A DNA stretch of 34,879 nucleotides, taken from NCBI GenBank assembly GCA_007124745.1, contig SLEO01000003.1:1-34879 (forward strand). Direction: 5' to 3'. The position numbers and the translations under genes are program-made. The notes under the pieces are model-generated. The model was not told the DNA's origin. It did not search any database and saw nothing but the letters and a program-made list of their open reading frames with translations. The DNA is from Myxococcales bacterium (GTDB taxonomy: Bacteria > Myxococcota_A > Polyangia > Polyangiales > SLQV01). Every line of letters starts with the position of its first letter. Position 1 is the first letter of the stretch. Of this stretch, positions 29,309 to 34,879 are shown in pieces.

Positions 29309-30868
29309 CTAGTCCCGCGCGAAGAACACATCGACGAGGGTGCCGCGCGCACCGCCTCGCCGGGTGAAGTGCGAGAAGCCCGACAGGACGGAGCCCGCGC
29401 TGTCGAGCGTCGCATGAGGGTCCACCGCGAGCGACAGCGACTCGATGTTGTAGGCCGCTAAGCTTCGCACCTCGCCCCGCGAAGGAACGCCGTCCCCGTC
29501 CTTGTCCTCCCACACACTCAAGCGCGGAAAGGCAGGGTCGTGCTTGTCGATGCGACCATCACCATTGGCGTCTAGCGTCTTGAGCGAGGCAAATCCGTCT
29601 TCGGCGCCGGCAGCGTGCGCCGAGAATGGACCAAATAGCTCAGCGCCATTCGTGACCTGGTCCCCATAGACAAGCAGGCCATTCCCCGGCTTGAGCCATG
29701 TGGTGGCCTCGGCGGTGCCGTCCGCATCGAAGTCGAAGCGAATGCCGCGGCGTTCTGTCGCGACGCCCCGCCCATCGAGGTCGAGGGCCAGCGGCGAGGT
29801 CACACAACGGTAACGGTCGGACAGCCAGCTCTGCGCGTGGCCCATCTCGTCGAAGATCTCAGCATCAGCCCGCGCAATCGCGACGGGGTCCCGAAGTACC
29901 TGGCGTGCGGCCACCCGCGCGAAGCCCGCGGCGCGCCAAGCCCCGACACCGCAGCGGAGGCCTCCGCCGCGCAGCATCGTCATGGCCGCAGGTCCACTTG
30001 GCCCCGAAGGCTCCGTGGGCAGAGCACGACCATCGAGACCAGGTCCACTGGTAGCAGTCGTGTCCCCAGATGTATTGGGCGCGATCAGAGCGAACGCCTC
30101 GTCGCTGTTGAAGATGCCCCGTTCAATCTGTCCCGCTGGGCAAGGCTCGGGGAGCAACGCAGCCAGCGGCGATCGCGCGCCGGCGAAGCGTGCACTCGGG
30201 TCGCCGGAGCCAAGCACGCGGTAGACCTCGACATTCTTGAGGCCTTCGCGGCCAGCTTGCCGAAGCAGTACGTTGAGCGCGTCGGCGAACGCCTCGCGGC
30301 CGTTGACGAAAGCCCCGCCCTCGCCCGCGGCCTGCATCGAGGGCGTCATCGCCTCGCACAACCCCCGCTGGTCCACCTCTTCGGCGCGCACCTGGCAGGC
30401 GGGAATATTAACGGTATTGCCGAAGAAATCGAGCGCGCCCTCCTTCAGGCGTAGGTCCGGCCTCACCAACGCCTGCACGTCGTCTGTCAGGCAGGAAAAG
30501 GCGATGCCCGCCCAGTGACCGCACACCGATTCCTGAAAAACACTACCGTCGGGTCGCTCGATCTCCGCAAGACCGCAGAGCTGCCGCTCCTTCGGTCGAT
30601 AGTGAGACAGCTCGACCCGCGCAGCCTGGAGCGGGTTCGGATACTGCACGCAATCGCCCTCGCACCCCTCGCGCACAAGCGCCTGCGTCTCGTCGGCGAC
30701 CAACACATCAACCACGGCGCTCGCGTCAGACGCCCCAGCCCCCGACGAAGCACGCCCGGGCTCCGCCGCACATCCCCAAAGCGCCGTTCCTCCAACCACG
30801 CCAACTGACGTAATCCGACGTAACCAAAAGTAAAACACGGGCGGTAACAGTCGCACAGACCATTCCAT
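29309..30868 (-). CDS. Lipoprotein with C-terminal calcium-binding-like/RTX-associated domain
   Basis: Lipobox-like ALWGC; C-terminus PLALDLDGRGVATERRGIRFDFDADGTAEATTWLKPGNGLLVYG...NGAELFGPF...FASLKTLDANGDGRIDKHDPAFPRLSVWEDKDGDGVPSRGEVRSLAAYNIESLSL. Confidence 0.85.
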   Translation of the reverse strand: MEWSVRLLPPVFYFWLRRITSVGVVGGTALWGCAAEPGRASSGAGASDASAVVDVLVADETQALVREGCEGDCVQYPNPLQAARVELSHYRPKERQLCGLAEIERPDGSVFQESVCGHWAGIAFSCLTDDVQALVRPDLRLKEGALDFFGNTVNIPACQVRAEEVDQRGLCEAMTPSMQAAGEGGAFVNGREAFADALNVLLRQAGREGLKNVEVYRVLGSGDPSARFAGARSPLAALLPEPCPAGQIERGIFNSDEAFALIAPNTSGDTTATSGPGLDGRALPTEPSGPSGPAAMTMLRGGGLRCGVGAWRAAGFARVAARQVLRDPVAIARADAEIFDEMGHAQSWLSDRYRCVTSPLALDLDGRGVATERRGIRFDFDADGTAEATTWLKPGNGLLVYGDQVTNGAELFGPFSAHAAGAEDGFASLKTLDANGDGRIDKHDPAFPRLSVWEDKDGDGVPSRGEVRSLAAYNIESLSLAVDPHATLDSAGSVLSGFSHFTRRGGARGTLVDVFFARD

Positions 30869-31171
30869 GTAGGCGGGGGTAGCCGTCTGTAGTGCGCGCT
30901 CCCCCTTCCCACTACGTCCTCGAGGATCGGCCGCTGGCGCCCTTATCGCGCCAGCGCAACGCGAGGATCAACGGCCAAAACCGCCTGCAAGCCTTCAGTG
31001 ACGCCTTCCGCCGGAGGTCCCAATGGGGTGTCATCACAAAAGCTGCCCCCCAGAGTTCACTGAACCGTCCTTGGGGCTGTACGTCTCCACTGCGGCCTAC
31101 AGACATGGCCAGCAGGGCCACAGCTCCGCATCGGACAGGATCCGTCCCAGTACCGCGTCCCGCGTAGCGCT

Positions 31172-31185
31172 CCTGACCGGTCAGG
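31172..31185. repeat. 14-bp perfect palindrome
   Basis: CCTGACC|GGTCAGG in the gap between the antiporter gene (stop at 31214) and the lipoprotein gene. Confidence 0.6.
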
Positions 31186-31213
31186 CTCTACGGAGGAGGT
31201 TCGAGGGTGGCGT

Positions 31214-32881
31214 CTACGCGGTGCCCGGCCGCAGCCGGGATAGGAGGCGGGTGACGGCGTGGTCGGCAGCGTCCTCGAAGGGTTCGAAGACGGCGTCTAC
31301 GCCTTGGATGGCGTGCTTTGTATTGGTGAAGGTGCCGCGGTCGATAAGGGTGACCTTCCCGGTGAAACCGTCGCCGCGCAGGGCCGCCACAAGGCCGCTC
31401 ACGTCCGTGCCCGGGCCCACCGCGAGCACGACGGATTTCGCGCGCTGCAGTGGTAGTGCGTGAATAAAGTCGCTGTCTTCGACATCACCAAAACGCACCG
31501 GCAAGCCTTCGGCACACATGCGGCGCACCTGATTCGGATCGAAGTCAACGCCGAGCACATCGACACCGCCCGCCTGAAGTCCGCGCAGCAGCCGCGATCC
31601 GTAGCGCCCGAGCCCGAAGACAAGGACCTCGGGAGCCTGTGAAGTCGGTGCGTCACTCTCCTCGACCTCTGCCTCTCGGAAGGGGTGGGTGCGTTCAAAG
31701 ATGCCCAGCCAGGGCGAGAGCCAGCGGTAAAGGCCGTGCGCGTAGAGGATCAGGTACGTGGAGAGCACGATAGTCACGAGTCCCACGAGGGTCGTCAGGC
31801 CCAACGTGGTGACCGTGACGTGACCCAGGCTGATGCCCATACCGATAAAGACGATCGAAAACTCACTGATCTGCGCCACCGTCAGGCCGGCAAGAAAGCC
31901 AGTACGTTTGCGGTAGCCCATAAAGCCCATGATCCCCATGACGATGAGCGGGTTACCGATGAGCACGAAGGCCGAAAGCGTGATGGCGGGCGCCAGTTCG
32001 TCGCCGAGTGTGGCGAGGTCAAGGCGTGTGCCGAGGTCGATGAAGAAGAAAAGTAGCAGGAAATCTCGAATGCCCGTGAGCCGCGTACCCACCGCATCGC
32101 GGTAGGGCATCGATGCGAGGGAAAAACCCGCGAGAAATGCCCCCGCTTCCTTGGAGAAGCCGAGCCAGTCGCCAAGCGCCGCGAGCGCAACGCCCCACGC
32201 TAAGGAAAAAAGTAGCAGTAGCTCCCGCGAGCGCGCCATCCACGGAACCAGCCAAGGCAGCAGGAACCGCATAGCCAGAAACGTCGCAACGCCTGCAGCA
32301 CCGAGACGCAACAGCATGCCTCCGAGCACCACGCTTGCCGCCGCATCCGGCCCACCTGCATCCAGCGCGCCGACCACGGTCATCGCCAAAACAACCGCGA
32401 GGTCTTGGACGATCAAAAAGCCGATGGCGATGCGGCCATGCAGCGTATCGAGTTCGCGCTTGTCCGACAGCAGCTTAACGATGATGACCGTGCTCGAGAA
32501 GGTCAGCGCAATGGCGATGTAGAGCGCTTCAATCCAGCCTTTTCCAAACGCAAGCGTGAGCGCAAAGCCGATGGTAATCGTGAAGCCGAGCTGACCTAGG
32601 CCGGTTGCCAAGGCCACAGGGCCGATGTGGCGCACCTGCCTCAGGTCGAGCTTAAGCCCGACGATGAACAGCAACACCGTCACGCCGAGCTCGGCGAGCA
32701 GCTCGATCTGGGAGTGTGCCCGCACCCAATCGAGACCCGACGGACCAAGCGCAAGGCCGGCCACTAGGTAAGTGATAAGGACGGGCTGCTTGAGCGCGAC
32801 GCACACCGCCCCGAGCAGCGCACACGCCAAAAGCAACACCCCAAGCTCTGCGAACGGCCCCACCGACATCGCCAAGTCCAT
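31214..32881 (-). CDS. Monovalent cation:proton antiporter-2 (CPA2/KefB-like) with C-terminal TrkA-N (RCK) domain
   Basis: About 12 hydrophobic segments (LKQPVLITYLVAGLALGPSGLDWV, LAELGVTVLLFIVGLKLDL, FSSTVIIVKLLSDKRELDTLHGRIAIGFLIVQDLAVVL), then VLVFGLGRYGSRLLRGLQAGGVDVLGVDFDPNQVRR...RFGDVEDSDFIHALPLQRAKSVVLAV. Likely ATG at 32881; ORF track starts at 32941. Confidence 0.95.
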   Translation of the reverse strand: MDLAMSVGPFAELGVLLLACALLGAVCVALKQPVLITYLVAGLALGPSGLDWVRAHSQIELLAELGVTVLLFIVGLKLDLRQVRHIGPVALATGLGQLGFTITIGFALTLAFGKGWIEALYIAIALTFSSTVIIVKLLSDKRELDTLHGRIAIGFLIVQDLAVVLAMTVVGALDAGGPDAAASVVLGGMLLRLGAAGVATFLAMRFLLPWLVPWMARSRELLLLFSLAWGVALAALGDWLGFSKEAGAFLAGFSLASMPYRDAVGTRLTGIRDFLLLFFFIDLGTRLDLATLGDELAPAITLSAFVLIGNPLIVMGIMGFMGYRKRTGFLAGLTVAQISEFSIVFIGMGISLGHVTVTTLGLTTLVGLVTIVLSTYLILYAHGLYRWLSPWLGIFERTHPFREAEVEESDAPTSQAPEVLVFGLGRYGSRLLRGLQAGGVDVLGVDFDPNQVRRMCAEGLPVRFGDVEDSDFIHALPLQRAKSVVLAVGPGTDVSGLVAALRGDGFTGKVTLIDRGTFTNTKHAIQGVDAVFEPFEDAADHAVTRLLSRLRPGTA

Positions 32882-33183
32882 GGTGGGGTCGCCTAGCACA
32901 TCCACCGGGCCTCCATCGAGCCCCCCTGCAACACCCACCACACTGCGCCACGCTTACGGTGCGCTTGGGATTTGGAACCATTCCAGAGCGCTTTGGAGGT
33001 GGAAGACGCCTTGAGGAATACACATTACACCATGGACATATCCTTACACATATATGCTATGCTCCTTGGTGACGGTGGCAAGGAGGGCGAGAGGCGTTGC
33101 GTCTGAAACTATCGATGCGCTCACCTCGAGTTCGACCCAGCCCGCCGCTCTAGAACTACGCCGGTGCTACCAGCTTTGGTGGA

Positions 33184-34185
33184 GTGGGAAGACATATGTT
33201 TTTTCGAATAGGTGCCACTCGACGACCACCCTCTTGGCAGGCCCCGATCCCCTGTATCTGTCGCGTCGTTCTCGCGTCTCTCCTTACGGTAGCCGCCGCG
33301 TGTGGCCGCTTAGGTTACGACCCTGTCGGCACGGACGGCGACGCGGAAGGTACTGAGCCGCCCCACGGCGATGCGCCTCCTGGCTCCACAGTCCCACCGG
33401 ACGACATGACGGTGGAACCGGGCGTCTCGCACGGAGAAGCGTGCGAGCGCCACGAAGACTGCACTTCGGGCTTACTCTGCTCCTCGGAGACCTGCGCCTA
33501 CCCCAACAACTGTGCCCAGTTAAAGGCAGAACGTCCGAACACTCCCGACGGCCCCTACGCCCTCAACTTTGACCGTACCGAACCACTTGAAACGGAGACG
33601 CACTTTTGTGACATGACGCGCGACGAGGGAGGGTGGATGCTGGTGTCCCCCACTTGGATTGTGTCACATACAGAAAGCGCGGTAACGCTTATCGAAGAGA
33701 CTGACGCACGCGGTGGACTCATTTCCACCGTGTACGCCAATGCCTTTGGCTGTGGTGATTCTCCGTTTTCCTTCCATCGAATGAACTTCGCAGACCTCTT
33801 TGTCTGGACCGAGCTGCGCTTTACCCAACGCTTCGTGGGCCGCGCTGGCTGCTACAGCATTTTTGGTGACGACTCACGCATCTATTCGGGTCCCCCAGGA
33901 GCAAGCAATCTCATCCCCTTCGAACTCGGCACGGATACAATCCGTGAAGAGATCCGCATGGGGGCCATCGACGATGCTTTCGACGGCGTGACCGGCCAAT
34001 GCAGCCAAGGTTCGCACTTTATGAACCGTACGCCCGCAGAACTGGCGCGCCGGGCCGAGGTCATTCTGCGGCGCAATGACCCAAGCCGTCCGAGCGGACT
34101 CGGAACGGGCCTCTCTTGCGTAGCGGTCGCCGAGGGCACCGAGAGCCCGACGTTCGTGACCTACAGCGACATCTACATCCGCTAA
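33184..34185 (+). CDS. Exported lipoprotein-like protein with fibrinogen-like YCDxxxxGGGW-type domain
   Basis: Hydrophobic N-terminus VVLASLLTVAAACG (lipobox AAAC), CERHEDCTSGLLCSSETCAYPNNC Cys segment, then NCAQLKAERPNTPDGPYALNF...THFCDMTRDEGGWMLV, the signature start of fibrinogen-related domains. Confidence 0.82.
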   Translation: MGRHMFFRIGATRRPPSWQAPIPCICRVVLASLLTVAAACGRLGYDPVGTDGDAEGTEPPHGDAPPGSTVPPDDMTVEPGVSHGEACERHEDCTSGLLCSSETCAYPNNCAQLKAERPNTPDGPYALNFDRTEPLETETHFCDMTRDEGGWMLVSPTWIVSHTESAVTLIEETDARGGLISTVYANAFGCGDSPFSFHRMNFADLFVWTELRFTQRFVGRAGCYSIFGDDSRIYSGPPGASNLIPFELGTDTIREEIRMGAIDDAFDGVTGQCSQGSHFMNRTPAELARRAEVILRRNDPSRPSGLGTGLSCVAVAEGTESPTFVTYSDIYIR

Positions 34186-34210
34186 ACATCCTCGCCCAAG
34201 GGGCCTCGGC

Positions 34211-34879
34211 TTAGGTGCTGCGCTTGCGTTTGAGGAGGCGGAGGAGTGAGCGGGCGACTAGCGGGGCGAACTCGTCTAGGGCGGAGAGTAGCGGCTCGCT
34301 GAAGGAGTGGCCTTCGAGGTCGCCGAGCAATACGGCGAAGACGCGGCCTTTGGCCGCGACTGGGACCACGACGGCGGGCTGGGCGCCGGAGCGTCCCAAA
34401 CGCGAGGCGATAAAGGCGTCGAAATCCGAGGCGCGCAAGTCCACGACGCGCAGTACGCACTCGGATACCGCAAGGGCGATGGCGTGGGGCATGTCCAGGG
34501 GAATCGCGAGGTCGGTGCGGCGGCGCACTTCGCCTTTCGTGGACTCGTACTTGAGTTCCGCCACGTCTTCGTAGATGGCGAAGAGCGCAGCGTAGTTCAG
34601 TATACCGCCGCAAAAGCCGACGAAAGCGCTCAAGATTTCATCGCCGTGGGTGGCCGTTTGGATCGAAGTGAGGGGGTAGCGTCGGTGTAGTTCGGAGGCG
34701 CTCACGGGCGGACCGGAAGGCCCTGCGTACTCGGAGCCAGGCTCGGAAACCAAACGCCGACGGGTGCCGCGCTCCGGACGCTCGCTCGCTTCAGCTCCCG
34801 AGGTTCGCGCGGGCTGCATCGACTCCGACTGGGGCAGCGCTCGAGAAACGGAGAGCTCGATGAAGGGTCGCGTAGCTTC
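34211..34879 (-). CDS. GAF-like domain protein, 5' end probably beyond the window
   Basis: ORF track gives 34211..34819. The same frame stays open to the window edge (EATRPFIELSVSRALPQSES upstream of the Met). Segment AVVVPVAAKGRVFAVLLGDLEGHSFSEPLLSALDEFAPLVARSLLRLLKR resembles a GAF C-terminal half. Confidence 0.65.
   Translation of the reverse strand, partial: EATRPFIELSVSRALPQSESMQPARTSGAEASERPERGTRRRLVSEPGSEYAGPSGPPVSASELHRRYPLTSIQTATHGDEILSAFVGFCGGILNYAALFAIYEDVAELKYESTKGEVRRRTDLAIPLDMPHAIALAVSECVLRVVDLRASDFDAFIASRLGRSGAQPAVVVPVAAKGRVFAVLLGDLEGHSFSEPLLSALDEFAPLVARSLLRLLKRKRST

Noticed and set aside
31037-31080. Possible terminator AAAAGCTGCCCCCCAGAG...CTTGGGGCTGT downstream of the antiporter
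   Set aside because: Only about 5 bp (GCCCC/GGGGC) pairs around a long loop; too weak to list as a feature.
30892-31463. Small + strand ORFs (30892-31167, 31023-31463) in and beside the antiporter/lipoprotein gap
   Set aside because: Arg/Pro/Ser-rich translations, no recognisable ribosome-binding site or domain, and the second overlaps the antiporter gene antisense.

Overview
This ~34.9 kb GC-rich window carries about 23 confident or probable protein genes on both strands. The overall look is Myxococcota/deltaproteobacterial, which is an inference from gene content. I saw no mobile element, CRISPR array, rRNA or tRNA. Housekeeping genes: ilvD, ppx/gppA, metK, htpG, gyrB and ctaA, plus a CPA2-type cation/proton antiporter. 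A run of tightly packed minus-strand genes encodes a GldA/GldF/GldG-like ABC system and a DUF4340 protein. This run continues into an XPB-type helicase and a partner gene whose N-terminal part resembles DUF790/Bax1. The partner does not show an obvious C-terminal nuclease motif, so this is my best candidate for an under-described system. Other points of interest are: an orphan tandem-SpoA (FliN/SctQ-like) protein; an HD protein resembling the back half of a CCA-adding enzyme without its nucleotidyltransferase head; a fibrinogen-like (YCDxxxxGGGW-type) lipoprotein; a lipoprotein with an RTX-associated calcium-binding-like C-terminus; a 978-aa membrane protein with a possible alpha-toroid tail; a structured gyrB leader; a strong hairpin between metK and a small ORF; and an out-of-frame 14-nt tandem repeat that forms the htpG 3' end. 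All family calls come from reading motifs by eye. No database search was run.
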